Assembly: GCA_015680905.1 (NCBI GenBank) | Contig: CM027383.1 | Location: forward strand, 93,074,001 to 93,138,000 | Origin: Coptis chinensis | Lineage: Eukaryota > Streptophyta > Magnoliopsida > Ranunculales > Ranunculaceae | Direction of reading: 5' to 3' | DNA length: 64,000 nt | In this document: positions 1-12,557 of the stretch, one piece after another | Numbering within the stretch: the stretch's first letter is position 1 | Layout of the letters: every line of letters begins with the position of its first letter | The notes under the pieces: generated by a model | The model's input: the letters and a program-made list of their open reading frames with translations, nothing else | Databases searched by the model: none | Told to the model about the DNA's origin: nothing | Translations under genes and position numbers: made by a program

Positions 1-524
1 AACTGTTAAAACTGAAAGTAGAACTAGATTTTGTGTGAACTTAGTTGAACATGAGTGTAGCTGTATGAGGTGATAGTTATCTGGTATAGTTTGTGTGCAT
101 GCAATGACAATGTTGTATCCAAGGAGAGTGTATTGGAAAGAATATTGTAGTAGCTATTATTGGGTGTCAACCTACAAGCTTGCTTACATGGGACATATCA
201 TGCCAATGCCTGATATGTCTGAGTGGCCTGTGAACTGTGTTAGTTCGTTGTAGTATATCTAGAATTAATGATTGTTCAGTTTCCTAATTTCAAAAAGACT
301 AACATATATCTTGTATGTAGGATATTGAAAGACAAATCATGCCACTTTCATATGTTAGCGGCATTGGGAGACCCAAAAAGGCAAGGACCCGAGGAGAAGT
401 TGTAGAAGTTAATCCAAATAAGAAAATCAGATTTTGTTGTAAATGCAAACAACCAGGACACAATGCCAAGACTTGTAAAAGTCTACCTACTACAAAGAAA
501 GATAAGCATGTCAAAGAATCTTAA
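1..524 (+). pseudogene. MULE-G transposase, SWIM finger and first CCHC zinc knuckle (partial)
   Basis: This is the C-terminal part of a MuDR-family transposase, which cuts and pastes the element in the nucleus. Bases 30-239 read as a SWIM zinc finger: FCVNLVEHECSC, then CVHAMTMLYPR (the CxC...CxH pattern), then YKLAYMGHIMPMPDMSEWP, which matches the usual Y...P.P....WP end of the plant MULE core. An intron probably covers about 240-320 (acceptor tatgtag). The next exon, from 321, gives GIGRPKKARTRGE, an AT-hook-like GRPKK stretch, then the knuckle CCKCKQPGHNAKTCK (C-X2-C-X4-H-X4-C) and a stop at 522-524. Two consecutive in-frame stops lie inside the SWIM segment, right after CSCMR, so the copy is not functional as read. 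The insertion at 547 separates this from the rest of the tail. Confidence 0.75.
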
Positions 525-2004
525 AAGGAAACTCAAGCTTCATAAGTGTAACACCCTCATTTTATTAAATGTCCAAAATTAATTATTTTGCAAAAATAAT
601 AGTAATATAATATTGACTAAGTCTTAAGTTAAGTGGAGTTAATATATATGTTTGACTTTTTGACAAAAAAAAAGGGGAAAAATAGTTTGTTTGTTTTGAA
701 AATGATTTAATAGGAAATTTTTTAAGTTTTAAAATAAAGTGTAGAGATTTTACTAATAAGGAAACATGGAGAGAATAATTTCGTAATTTATGGGAGAAAA
801 TATGGAAAGTTTCTTAAAGTAAAATATGACATAGAATCCTTTAGAATGGGATGGTTTATAAAAAATAGAGGATTTTTAAGAAAACTAACTTTTTCATTAG
901 AACTAGACAAGTTAAAACAAAGAAGAACGGAGCCCGGATTGTGCATCTCTTATCTTGCTGTGGATCGGATTGGTGGCGTTTTATTTTATATATTTTTCTG
1001 CAGAAATACGAAGGTGAGTAGATATTTTGTTGAATTTCTTTTATATAAAAATTCTAGTTATTTGTCGATTTCACGATGCTGGAAAATGGTTTGTGCTCAT
1101 ACTGTGTTTTGATTCAGTTTTAGTACTGTATTCTATTTAGTGTTAACTGTGTTTATATTCGTGTTTATGGATTGAAGAAAACTCTGTCTCCGGAAAACTT
1201 GTCCCGATCCCTTGATAACAAGCGAGAAATCAATCGATTTCAGGACTACTATAAATAGATTTGTAAATCGATGTATAGATTATTTGTGGTCGCGTTTTGG
1301 TGGATGGTGAGGTGATGGTGTATGGGTGCTGTCGGGATTGAAATTGGATGGGGCTGTCGAAGTTTTGAATCAGGCATTAATGGCATCGCCTGTCCTGTTT
1401 TTTTTTTATTGAACTCTTGTTGTGGTGATTTTTAATTTGTTGGTTTGAGGCTGGTTATTGATGTTTGAATGGGTGCTGGAGAGTGGTGCAATTGAAGCTT
1501 GAAGAAGCATTAATGGAGGTCGAAAATTTCCAGATCAAGTTTAGAGGGAGTGGATAGAGTTAAGGGATTTAGTTTTACCTTTTGCTAAAGTTGTAGGGTT
1601 TTTCACCAGGATCAAAATCGATGTGATGAGGAAGGGAGGAGAGGTGGCCGAAAACCGAGCTGGTGTGGTGGAGGGGATGACGACGATTTGTATCCAGTGT
1701 TCCCATCTCACCATTTCAGTTTCTATTTCGATTAGGCTTGGGCTTTTCTTTTGTTTATGGGCCGAAATCTTAGTTTGTTTGTTTGGGCCAAAACTAATTA
1801 GTGGTTTCTTTGGGCCAGTTTCAAACTTTGTTTTGGGCCGGTCCATATGACTTAAAAATGGATCCAATTGAGTCTTTAAATGTTTAGACTTTTGGGTTTT
1901 GGTTTTGGTTAATTGGGTTAGGACTATGGGTGGAAGTGTTCAAACATGGGTTTGGGTTAGGACCTATTTGGATGACCACCGATTTAGGACTATTTGACTA
2001 TTTA

Positions 2005-4981
2005 TATAACACCCCGTCTTTTATTTTATTTTTCTAATAATAATAAAGATAATAATAATAATAATAATGTAATAAATAAAACAGAGATAAGATATCCAGT
2101 AGTTTTGGATAAAAGCCCGTAAGTAAGTGGATAGGTTTAAAACCCTTGTTTTTCGGGGAGGTTTTAGAAAAACTAGAAAATAGGGGTTTCTCACGTAGAA
2201 TTTTGAGGGAAAAACAAAACAAGAGTTTTAGAAAAAAAAACACAGCGAGGGTTTATAAAAAAAAAAGGGGAGAGTGTTACTGAAAAAATTTTGAACGAGG
2301 AAGATTATCTTTTCGCGTGACAGTAGACGTCGGGCTTTCGATTTCGGGGAGCTGTTCGGGCTGTTCGGTTTTAAAACGGTGAGTAGTCATAATATATTAT
2401 ATTTCTTTTATTGGTTTCGATTAAACATATCAGTAAATGCCGTTTTCTCTAATTGCAATATTGCCGACTCTGTTAATGGTTATATTTTGAACCACTACAG
2501 TAGATAAATTAGGACGACTTTTGACATTTAAACTGTCGAAGTCTGGACACCGGTGGCTAATGGCGTCGCCATCAGCAGCACCAAACCGTTCTTTGTTTTT
2601 TTAAAGTATGGTTTTTATTTGATTTGTGGAATTGTTGAATTGTAAACTTTGAATGTTTATTGATGATGTTTGGTTGTGGTAGTGAAGAGTTGGGTTTGAA
2701 CTGGTGTTTGGGATGATTGGGTGAGGGGAAGCCTTGAAACAGCCATTAATGGCGTTCGACCAAGACCCCCAAACCGTCCTGATTTGAAATGGGTTGTTGA
2801 ATGTTTTGTTGTTTGGTTGTTGTGGGGTTTAGTTGAGGATGGAAACCGAGTGGTTTCGGTGTGGTTGGCTGTTGTTTGAATGATGGTGAAGCTGTCACCG
2901 GAGCGTTAATGGCGTGGGATGCGATTTCTGCAGTATGATGGAATCATGAATTGTTAGGATAGGTGTGTAGGGGTTTTTGTGGGGATGAAAACCGCTGGCT
3001 TTGTTTTAGATATGGATGACCGGTGGTGTCTGCGTCGGTGGTGGAGGCGCTGGTGGAAGTTTTGGTTTGAGGAAGGAGATGAACAGTGTATCACGATTTG
3101 GGCTTGGGCCAAATCGTGATGGGCTCATATGTTATAACTTTGGATTTTATTTTTGGGCTTAAATTTAGACTATGGGTCTTAGACTTTGGGCCTTTGGGTT
3201 AGAAGAGTTTGTGGACTCTGACTTTGACTGTTGACCAGAGTGGACTCTGACTTTGACTGTGACTAGGGTTGACCCGAAAATTTGACTTTTTCCTAAAATT
3301 ATGATTAGGTCTATTAGGATAAGTCTAGGACTACTAGCATGTTTGACTTAGGCTAGGACCTTTATAAATATACTTGTGTACGTGTATTTACTGCTTTGTG
3401 ATTTTTCAGTCTTTTGCGATACACAACGTTATGACACTTATACATTCATGAAATTAATAACGCGTAAACCAAAAATAATTGAATCAATATATTCCTACGT
3501 TCTCTGAAATAATCTATGCAATAAAGTACAATAATGCGTAAACAAAACTTACCGCACCCTTTTAGAACTCTCCACGCCTCAAGTTTTGGAATTTAATTTA
3601 TGACTAATGAAGTCATATGTTAGGTGGGCATTTATTGAATGTGTCATAAATGGCCCGTTAGTGTTATATAAGGGTATTCATTGAATGTGCCATGAATGAC
3701 CCGGTATTCATGAATGTGCCATGAATGACCGTGATTGATGGACTTTGCCCTAAAAGAGGAACTAAGGTATTCGCCTTGCGGGTTAGTTGTATTCCTTGAG
3801 TGTACGGGAATGTAGGATTGGGTATTCCTTGAATGTGGCAGGAATGACCCAGGGCATTCATTGAATGTGCCATGAATGGCCCGTTAGTGATATGATAGGT
3901 ATTCCTTGAATGTGGCGGAATGACCTAAGGTATTCATTGAATGTGCCATGAATGACCGAGTTTTTTGTGCCCAAAGAGGCTGTGAAATATGTGTATGAAA
4001 GCCCGTGAGATGGCTATGATATTGTGGTATTCGGTGGGAGAGAGGCACACAGAATGTGTGATTTGGCAAATGTGTGGAGTGCAAATCGTGGAGTAGGTAC
4101 TAAAGGGTGGGTGTATAAGATAAATTAATTGATTAATTGATAAGATAAATTGATTTGTTTATACGAAATGCTTAGGTTTACCTTTGAATACATATAGAAT
4201 ATCTACATATGTTATATATACAAGTTCTAACTTTCTTTTGCGGAGGGGTAGGACTTAATAATATTTTGTGTAGGACGCCGGTCCTACCCTTATACAAAAT
4301 GCGGACATCGGTAAGTGTAATTCAATTATTTAGATATTAAAAGGAGTTATTAGAATGAGTTAATAAAATGGAAATAAAATGGAAGTTAATAAAATGGAAG
4401 TTTTGCTTGGGAAGAAACTATGCCGGTTGAGATGACGGAACTACCTGTCTTCCAAGCTGAGAATGATTAGGTTATGATAGATTTAAAGTGTTAGTTGGAT
4501 AAGTAAAGTTTGAAATGTTTATATGTATTTAGTCTACTCATACCAGCAAATTCAATTTGCTGACCCATGTTTGCTTTGTTTTGGCAACGTGGGTGTGTTC
4601 TTGGGAACATAGGTGGAAGGCAGTGGAACCGCGGCGTGTGATTGGGATTCTTGCCTGGAGCAGTCCGTTAGTTTTCTTTTAGGTCTGATTCTATTGGAAG
4701 GATGTAATAACGTAGTTTACCTTTTTCATGGCATGAGAACATGGTAGTGAGGAATTTTATTCTGAGAGTTTGTTTGATATTTTATTTGGAAGGATGTTAT
4801 CTTAATAAAGAAGTTGCGGATAATTATCGAGTTGTTTCTTTTATGACATGGCTATTAGGGTTTGTATGTGTAGTATCCTCCGTCATAGTCTGGGTTTTTA
4901 AACAAGTGAACCTAGTGATGTTTGAGATATTTATATTTCAAATATTCACTTTGTTATTGTTTAGAAATTCGGGCTGTGACA
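2005..4981 (+). mobile_element. Solo LTR B (Tekay/Del-like) with perfect TSD ATTTA
   Basis: A 2,977-bp insertion in the left arm. It starts TATAACACCCCG and ends GGGCTGTGACA, imperfect inverted termini of the TGTNACACCCC type. It is flanked by ATTTA at 2000-2004 and 4982-4986. The uninterrupted site exists in the right arm near 11086-11105 (gactgtttaattacg), so both borders are secure. A degenerate tandem repeat (3630-3960) uses units of about 28 bp built on gaatgtgccatgaatgac. The same motif occurs in the solo LTR at 51057-55725, making these two close relatives. Solo LTRs arise by recombination between the two LTRs of a full element; no internal region remains. Confidence 0.82.
3630..3960 (+). 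repeat. Degenerate tandem repeat inside solo LTR B
   Basis: Several imperfect copies of a unit containing tattcattgaatgtgcc followed by atgaatgaccc or a near variant. The same unit recurs near 53770-53990 inside solo LTR E. The repeat therefore belongs to the LTR family and did not arise separately at each site. Confidence 0.7.
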
Positions 4982-5591
4982 ATTTAATTACGTTACTTTT
5001 TATGTTATAAATTGTATGGACAAGTCCAATGATAGAATGTTGCGAAAACCTGTATAAATTGGTTCATCATTATCTAAGAAAGATTTGACGTTGATATTAT
5101 GCAATTTTGACACGTGACGATGTTGAAATTTTAGGAGACATAATATTCCTAAAACGCTATAACAATGTTATGCGGTACGTTTGGAGCAATTGTGACATTT
5201 TGTGGTATGTTGAAATTGTTGTGATGTTAAATGATATCATATATGTTAGGATATCTATTAAATACAATATCTTTGAGAAATAAGTGTAAACGTTCCATTA
5301 TTATATCTATGAGATGATACTATGAGGTAGTATAATACTTGTAGATATTTCCCACGGAATTATGGCTTAGTGCAAAAATTTATTTGGAACGTGAAAGAAT
5401 GAAATGTGTTATGAGATGTATTGAGATATTTCTAAATATTGTGGTTTAGTGCAATAATGTATTTGACATACACGTGATATAGTGAAATGGTTATGAGATA
5501 TAAATGTATGACACCTGAATAAATTACGTAACGAAAGTCCTATAACATAGCTACTACAACTCATGTGATTTGGCCCTTGTGATGAGCATAA

Positions 5592-5783
5592 GAAAATAAA
5601 TAAATATATATAAATTATTTGTATATATTCTCTTTATTTATTTATTTATTTTCTTTGTAAAATAAAACAACTAGCGCAAATAGTTTTGAAGATAAAATTT
5701 CTTAAACACTACCCATAAACCACGATCCAAGGATTACTTAGACTCACCTTAGTCTAAACTAACTAAATGCTCTAATACCAAAC
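5592..5783 (-). other. Internal remnant between the inverted LTRs, with tRNA-Met-type primer-binding site
   Basis: Read on the minus strand, the LTR ending at 5784 is followed after 3 bases by TGGTATTAGAGC (5780 down to 5769). This is one change from TGGTATCAGAGC, the plant initiator-tRNA-Met primer-binding site. That fixes 5784-12557 as a 5' LTR on the minus strand. About 180 bp of leader-like sequence follows, and then the partial inverted LTR begins. An AT-rich self-complementary stretch lies at 5592-5645 near the junction. Confidence 0.65.
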
Positions 5784-6105
5784 TGGCATACCCCGAATTT
5801 CCACAAAATCAGAAAAAACAATATTTGTTCTAGACTCTTCGATTTTCGAGGTGTGATGCACTCTCAACTTCCAAAAACCCATTATCCATTTAACTATTCT
5901 AATAATTAAAACCAATAAATTTTTTAAATAAACAAAAGTTCTCTTCATTACACAAATTCACAAATCTGATTAAGTTACAAATTTTCTTTCAACAACTCTT
6001 CAATTATAATTACAACTGAAAATAAAAAAACATTGTCTCAATGAAAAATCTATTACACCTCAAGGGAAAACAAAACATATCCTATAATGAGACGCTAGCG
6101 CAAAC

Positions 6106-9100
6106 TGTAACGCCCGTATTTAAAATACATATTTATTTATTAATTAATTAATTAATTTAAAATTTGATTGGATTGGATTTGGAATATGTGGGCCTTGTTT
6201 CTGGGCCCGAGTCTGTGTTAGGCTTATATTTCAAACCCAGATATATATTCATATTGTTATGGAGAATAGGGATCTTAGATAATAAAATATAATAAAAATG
6301 GAGGCAGAGATAGAAGCTGGATTACTAGAGTGTTGGAGCGCGACGATTCGAACTATGATGAATTCGTGGAGCTGTTAATTTATGTGAGTAGTTATAGTTT
6401 TTCTGTTTTCACCGTATCTACGGGTACTATACGTACATAGTTTTTCTTTCGCTCAGTTTTTTTCTGTCTTTATTTTTCTCTTCATTTTGGTGAATTGTTG
6501 AACTGGTTAGAGGTTAATATTTTCAGTGCTTAACCATTGAAACATTGAAACTCTTAAGTGAACTGTTGGAACTCAGAAGAGGTAGGAAATGGCGGCGCGA
6601 ATCCCAAACCTCGTCCTGTATTGTATGTTTATCATGGAACCGTTATGGTGTTGTGTGGGTATATGGTTTAGAACTGTTGTATTGTGTTGTGGATTGGGTA
6701 AATTGTTGGTGGTATGGGAAGATTGTTGGTTTGATGTTGGGGTGATGTCAGGGTTGGTGATAGCTTTGAACAGCGTCAATGGAGGTCGAGTTGTTTCTAT
6801 AAGTGGTTAATGATGTTGGAATCGAGTTGGTTAGTATAGTATAGTGTGGGTTTTGGTTAGGGATCAAAACCCAACTGTTTCGATGGGTGGGGAGGTGCTG
6901 TTGAAGCTTGGGTGTTCGTTAATGGTGGCCAAAAATTTACAGATCTAGTTTTGGAGAAGATTGTGAATTTAAGAATTTGAGGTTATTACTTTTGTTAAAG
7001 TTGTTAGGGTTTTGTTTTGGGGTATTTTCGGTTGGGCTTGAAGTGGTGGCTAGTGGAGATGGGTGGTGGCTGATCGGTGGAGAAGAAGACTGATGGAGAA
7101 GATGACCGTGAGTGTCATCCAGTACTCCCGCGTGCAGGGTATGTGAGTTGTGTTCGGATACCTTAGTTGTATCGAACCAACTGGTGGTTTTGGGAGAGCC
7201 GGTGGTGGCTGGTGGCGAGAGGAGAGGAATTGGTGAAGAAGATGACACTGTTGCTGTGTTTGGGCTTGGGCCTTGGGTCTAAACATTTGTTTGGTTGGGC
7301 CTTAGCTTGTTTAGTTGTTGGGCCGAGTTCTATTTTGTTTCTTTGGGCCCGATTCTATTTGGGTTGGTTGGGCCAGTTCTATTTTGTTCTTGGGTCAGAC
7401 CACTTTAGTTTTCTTTGGGCCAAACCAATTAAAGTTTTGGGCCAGTTTCAAGTTTGTTTTGGGGCCAGTCCATATAACTTAAAATAGATCTATTTGGGTC
7501 TTTAAATGTTTAGACTTTTGGGGCCGGGTTCTAAGGTTTTGGGTTTGGGCTTGGCTAGTTGGGTCCGAACCATTTTCCTTAGTCATGAGCCCATAAGCCA
7601 TACACCTTTGCCCTTAGCCATGAACCAGGGCTATGACCTTGAACCTGTTGAACATGGAAACGACAGTGTGACGTTGATCGTTGACTGTGGAATGCTGACT
7701 TTTTCCAGATTTTTCACATATTTGATTATATGGACAAATGTAGTAATAAAATATTGTCGAAAAGGGTATAATTTTGTTTGTCATTATCTAATTAAGATTT
7801 GACGTGAGTAGTGTGTAAAACATATAATATATGGGCACGTAACAAGAGGTGAATTCTTATAAGACTTAGATATATATGTTTTTATGAGTATTAAACTACA
7901 CATGGACTTAGATTCATGGACTTTAGTATTGGGCTTTGATGGTGAATTGAGTTCACATAAATATATTGAATGAATACATTACATGATTGATTACTATTAT
8001 GAGTTGCTACTTAAATGAATTGTAGTATTTATGAAGGCTTGAGATATTTCATATGGTGTAGTGCAATATATAATTGGCACGTGAAATAATAAGTTTCGAG
8101 ATTTGATATAGAGATATTTAGATATCGTGCAATGAATAGTATTGACACGTGATAATGTGGATTGTATTATAACGAGAAACGTTGAGCTTCAGTACAATTA
8201 AGTATACTGGCATGAGATAAAATAAGAATTATTCTAAGATATAAAGGTATGACACCTGAATAAGTTACGTAACGAAAATCCTAGAACCTAGCTACCACAA
8301 CTCATGAGATTTGCCTTGGTGATGGGCGTATGTGATATGATTGGCCATTCTGGCGTTTCGGTGAATCTGAATGGCCCTATGGGCGTAAGTAATTTGAATG
8401 GCCCTTCCGGCGTTTTGATGAATCTGAATGGCCCTTCAAGCGCGAGCGAATAGTGGCTTGATTATTCCGTTAAGCAAAATTAGAACGAGATCGCGATTTT
8501 TTATGCGAATAGTGGCGATTACTTACATAATGGCTTTCGTGTGAGGGTTACCTGGTGTGTGCGGCATCCCGCGGGGTAGTAGTACGCCCTGGAGTGGTTC
8601 ATTATGTAAGGGGAGGCATGTGGATGTACATGTTCGGCGTTGGGAAGCGATTGTGGTAGCCAGGGAAACTAGGTAAGACATAGTTACGACGTAATTTTAG
8701 GGACACACAAAGAAAGCCTTAATTAATATAATTATGGTAATATGTTGGTTAATGATATATCTTTAGATAGATGATTGTATATTGTTTTGTAGAAGGGTGG
8801 GTCAAACTAATTACTTGTGCAGAGACGACCCACTCTGTAATTGAGCATGAAATGCGGTAAGTATAGAATATGCTTGGTTGGTTATTACTTTAGTTAGAAC
8901 CTAAGGCGCCTCGTGGAGGAACTAAATGCCTTTTTATTATGCGTATGGTTTGTTGTGTGGTTAGTGGGAAGTTAAAGGCCTCGATGGAGGAAGTACACCT
9001 TTACTTATTGTAGTTAAGAATGTTGTATTAATTGTTGGAAGTTAAAAGCCTCGGTGGAGGAACTAACTGCCTTATGGATTGTGTATGTATATGTATAAAT

Positions 9101-9572
9101 ATATGTTGTATATTAGAGCTACTCACACCAGCATTGTTTATAATGCTGACCCGATTTGCATGTTTGCTTATCGAGTGTGTTCCTTAAATGAACATAGTTG
9201 ATAAGTCTTGACAGGTTTCATGTTAAAGAAGGTTGGTTGCTGCTTGTGGTTTGCATTAGCGTCGCATTCAGGATATGTTTTGTTTTCCCTTAAGGTGTAA
9301 TAGATTTTTAGTTGAGACAAATATTGTTTTATATTTTCAGTTGTATTTATAACTAAAGAGGGTTGAAAGGAGATTTATAACTTAATCAGTTTTGTGAATT
9401 TTTGTAATGAAGAGGACTTTTGTTAATTTGAAATTTTTATTGGTTTTTAATTATCCGTGTATTTAAATTGATTATGGGTTTTTGGGAGTGGAGAGTGCAT
9501 CACACCTCGAAAATCGAAAAGTCGGGAACAAATATTGTTTTTCTGAATTCTGTCGAAATTCGGGGTGTGGCA
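6106..9572 (+). mobile_element. Solo LTR C (Tekay/Del-like) with perfect TSD CAAAC
   Basis: A 3,467-bp unit starting TGTAACGCCCG and ending GGGGTGTGGCA, flanked by CAAAC at 6101-6105 and 9573-9577. Its last 370 bp are the reverse complement of the adjacent end of the surrounding LTR, so an LTR has inserted into another copy of the same family in the opposite orientation. Internal repeats: three units of about 82 bp around cctcgatggaggaac (8890-9080), and shorter units around gaatggcccttc (8340-8450). No coding capacity is seen. Confidence 0.82.
8890..9080 (+). repeat. About 82-bp tandem units in solo LTR C
   Basis: Three imperfect copies carry gaagttaaaggcctc followed by ggtggaggaactaa or a near variant. 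The counterpart units lie inverted at 9760-9930 in the surrounding LTR. Confidence 0.65.
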
Positions 9573-12477
9573 CAAACCACAAGCAGCAATCAACCTTCTT
9601 CAACACTAATCCTGTCAAGACTTATCAACTGGGTTCATTTTATGAACACACCCGATAAGCAAACATGCAAATCGCACGTCGATTATAAAACAATGCTAGT
9701 ATGAGTAGCCCTAAAATATAAAATATACTTATACATATATATACACAATCCTTAAAACGCAGTTAGTTCCTCCACCGAAAACTTCCCACTTCCACGACTA
9801 ATACAACATTCTTAATTACAATACTTAAGGCAGGTAATTCCTCCACTGAGGTGCCTTAGCTTCCAATTCAATAATAATAAGACATTTAGTTCCTCCATTG
9901 AGGTGCCTTAGCTTCAAACCGTACTAAATCAACTGCATCTAATAATAAAATAACAAAACTAAAATTTATTCTATACTTATACTGGTGTAAGCCCAATCAC
10001 AGAGTGGGACACACCTGCATAAATAATCAATTCAACCCACCCTTCTGCAAAACCATTGTGAATGCAACATAACTTAAAATAAATCATTTATTATAGATTT
10101 AACGTACACTTTGATATATCATCACAATTATTGTTTAGAATTTCTTCAAGTGTCTCTATAATCACATCGTCTCTATGTTTTACCTAGTTTCCATGGCTAC
10201 CACAATCGGTCCCCAACGCCAAACACATCCACATGCCTCCTCTCACATAATAAATCACTCCGGGCGTAGTTACCCTAAGCGGGATATCACATACCAGGTA
10301 ACCCCCGCATGACCGCTATTATGTGGGTATTGCCGCTATTCGGCATAAAATATCGCGCGTCTCGTTCTAATTTTGCGAACGAGAAAATCAAGCCACTATT
10401 AAATTTCACGATTGCCCAACACGTACATGGGTCAATCAACATCTTATATATACACCCTATACAAGGGCCAATCATATCACATACGCCCATCACAAGGGCC
10501 AAATCACATGAGTTGTGGTAGCTAGGTTCTAGGATTTTCGTTACGTAATTTATTCAGGTGTCATACATTTATATCTCATAACCATTTCATTATATCACTT
10601 GCATGTCAAATACATTATTACACTAAACCACAATATTTAGAAATATCTCAATACATCTCATAACACCTTTCATTCTTTCACGTGCCAAATAAATTATTGC
10701 ACTAAGCCACAATCCCGTGGGAAATATCCACAAATATTATACTACCTCATAGTAGCATCTCATAGATATAATAATGGAGCGTTTACATTTATTTTTCAAA
10801 GATATTGCATTTAATAGATATACTAACATATGATATCATTTAACAAATCAACAATTTCAACATACCACAAAATGTCACAATTGCTCCAAACGCACCGCAT
10901 AACATTGTTATAGCGTTTTAGGAATATTATGTCTCATAAAATTTCAACCTCGTCACGTGTCAAAATTGCACAATATCAATATCAACATCAAATCTTTCTT
11001 AGATAATGACGAACCAATTTATACAAGCTTTCGCAACATTCTATCATTGGACTTGTCCATACAATTTACAACATAAAAAGTAACGTAATTAAACAGTCAA
11101 ATAGTCCTAAGCCGGTGGTCATCCAAACAAGTCCTAACCCAAACCCATGTTTGAACACTTCCACCCATAGTCCTAACCCAATTAACCAAAACCAAAACCC
11201 AAAAGTCTAAACATTTAAAGACTCAATTGGATCCATTTTTAAGTCATATGGACCGGCCCAAAACAAAGTTTGAAACTGGCCCAAAGAAACCACTAATTAG
11301 TTTTGGCCCAAACAAACAAACTAAGATTTTGGCCCATAAACAAAAGAAAAGCCCAAGCCCAACCGAAATAGAAACTGAAATGGTGAGATGGGAGCAATGG
11401 ATACAAATCATCGTCATCCCCTCCACCACACCAGCTCGGTTTCCGCCACCTCTCCTCCCTTCCTCATCACATCGATTTTGATCCTGGTGAAAAACCCTAC
11501 AACTTTAACAAAAGGTAAAACTAAATCCCTTAACTCCATCTACTCCCTCTAAACTAGATCTGGAAATTGTCGACCTCCATTAATGCTTCTTCAAGCTTCA
11601 ATTGCACCACTCTCCAACACCCATTCAAACATCAATAACCAACCTCAAACCAACAAATTAAAAATCACCACAACAAGAGTTCAATAAAAAAAAAAACAGG
11701 ACAGGCGACGACATTAATGCCTGATTCAAAGCTTCGACAGCCCGATCCAATTTCAATCCCGACAGCACCCATACACCATCACCTCACCATCTACCAAAAC
11801 GCGACCACAAATAATCTATACATCGATCTACAAATCTATTTACAGTAGTCCTGAAATCGATTGATTTCTCGCTTGTTATCAAGGGATCGGGACAAGTTTT
11901 CCGGAGATAGAGTTTTCTTCAATCCATAAACACGAATATAAACACAGTTAACACTAAATAGAATACAGTACTAAAATTGAATCAAAACACAATATGAGCA
12001 CATACCATTTTCCAGTATCGTGAAATTGACAAATAACGAGAATTTTTATATAAAAGAAATTCAACAAAATATCTACTCACCTTCGTATTCCTGCAGAAAA
12101 ATATATAAAATAGAATGCCACCAATCTGATCCACACCTAGATAATTGATGCACAATCCGGGCTCCGTTCTTCTTTGTTTTAACTTGTCTAGTTCTAATGA
12201 AAAAGTCAGTTTTCTTTAAAATCCTCCATTTTTGATAAACCATCCCATTCTAAAGAATTCTATGTCATATTTTACTTTAAGAAACTTTCCATATTTCCTC
12301 CCATAAATTACGAAATTATTCTATCCATGTTTCCTTATTAGTAAAATCTCTACACTTTATTTTAAAACTTAAAAACTTTCATATTAAATAATTTTCAAAC
12401 CAAACAAACTATTTTCCCTTTTTTTTTTCAAAAAATCAAACATACATATTCACTCCACTTAACTTAAGACTTAGTTA

Positions 12478-12512
<35 letters not shown>

Positions 12513-12557
12513 TTTTCAAAATAATTAATTTTGGACATTTAATAAAATGAGGATGTT

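Larger units (their letters stand above)
547..5591 (+). repeat. Left arm: partial LTR copy (Tekay/Del-like), outward start
   Basis: This LTR copy begins TGTAACACCC and runs rightward. It matches the reverse complement of 12557 down to about 10483 until about 5591. There the similarity stops abruptly, after a stretch reading ggcccttgtgatg in both copies. It is interrupted by a related solo LTR at 2005-4981. It has GC-richer patches with repeated GGGCTTGGGC near 1735 and 1795, which are also seen in the other LTRs of this family. No coding capacity; the open frame at 1541-1867 also appears in the other arm and is not a gene. Confidence 0.65.
547..12557. mobile_element. Inverted pair of long Ty3/gypsy-type LTRs sharing one target-site duplication
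   Basis: A 12-kb fossil with mirror-image ends. The left end reads TGTAACACCCTC inward from 547. The right end is its reverse complement, ending GAGGATGTTACA at 12557. The flanks are identical 5-mers, ATAAG at 542-546 and ATAAG at 12558-12562, so one insertion event explains both ends. The left arm is 547-2004 plus 4987-5591 once a younger insertion is set aside. The right arm is about 10483-12557. The arms align over about 2.07 kb and look roughly 95% alike by eye. The right-hand unit is a complete LTR (5784-12557, minus) followed by a primer-binding site. The left-hand unit stops at about 5591. LTR length, termini and a tRNA-Met type primer site suggest the Tekay/Del chromovirus lineage; no coding domain remains to prove it. 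Confidence 0.72.
5784..12557 (-). repeat. Right arm: complete 5' LTR (Tekay/Del-like), split by solo LTR C
   Basis: On the minus strand it starts TGTAACATCCTC at 12557 and ends GGGGTATGCCA at 5784, giving about 3.3 kb after removing the insertion at 6106-9572 and its duplication. It has the family's inverted terminal signature. It contains repeats of the type gttcctccactgaggtgcc at 9760-9930, shared with solo LTR C. No coding capacity; the open frame at 11227-11481 mirrors the one at 1541-1867 in the other arm. Confidence 0.7.

Noticed and set aside
1541-1867. Open frame of 108 codons (minus), echoed at 11227-11481 (plus)
   Set aside because: The same frame appears in both arms because the arms are copies of one LTR; no domain and no codon-like conservation beyond DNA identity.
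7506-7802. 98-codon frame in solo LTR C
   Set aside because: Lies in non-coding LTR sequence; no domain, and related LTRs do not keep the frame.
547-12557. Interpretation as a DNA foldback transposon with 2-kb inverted repeats
   Set aside because: The complete right-hand unit is followed by a tRNA-Met type primer-binding site, and the family occurs elsewhere as solo LTRs with 5-bp duplications, so LTR origin is favoured. Not fully excluded.
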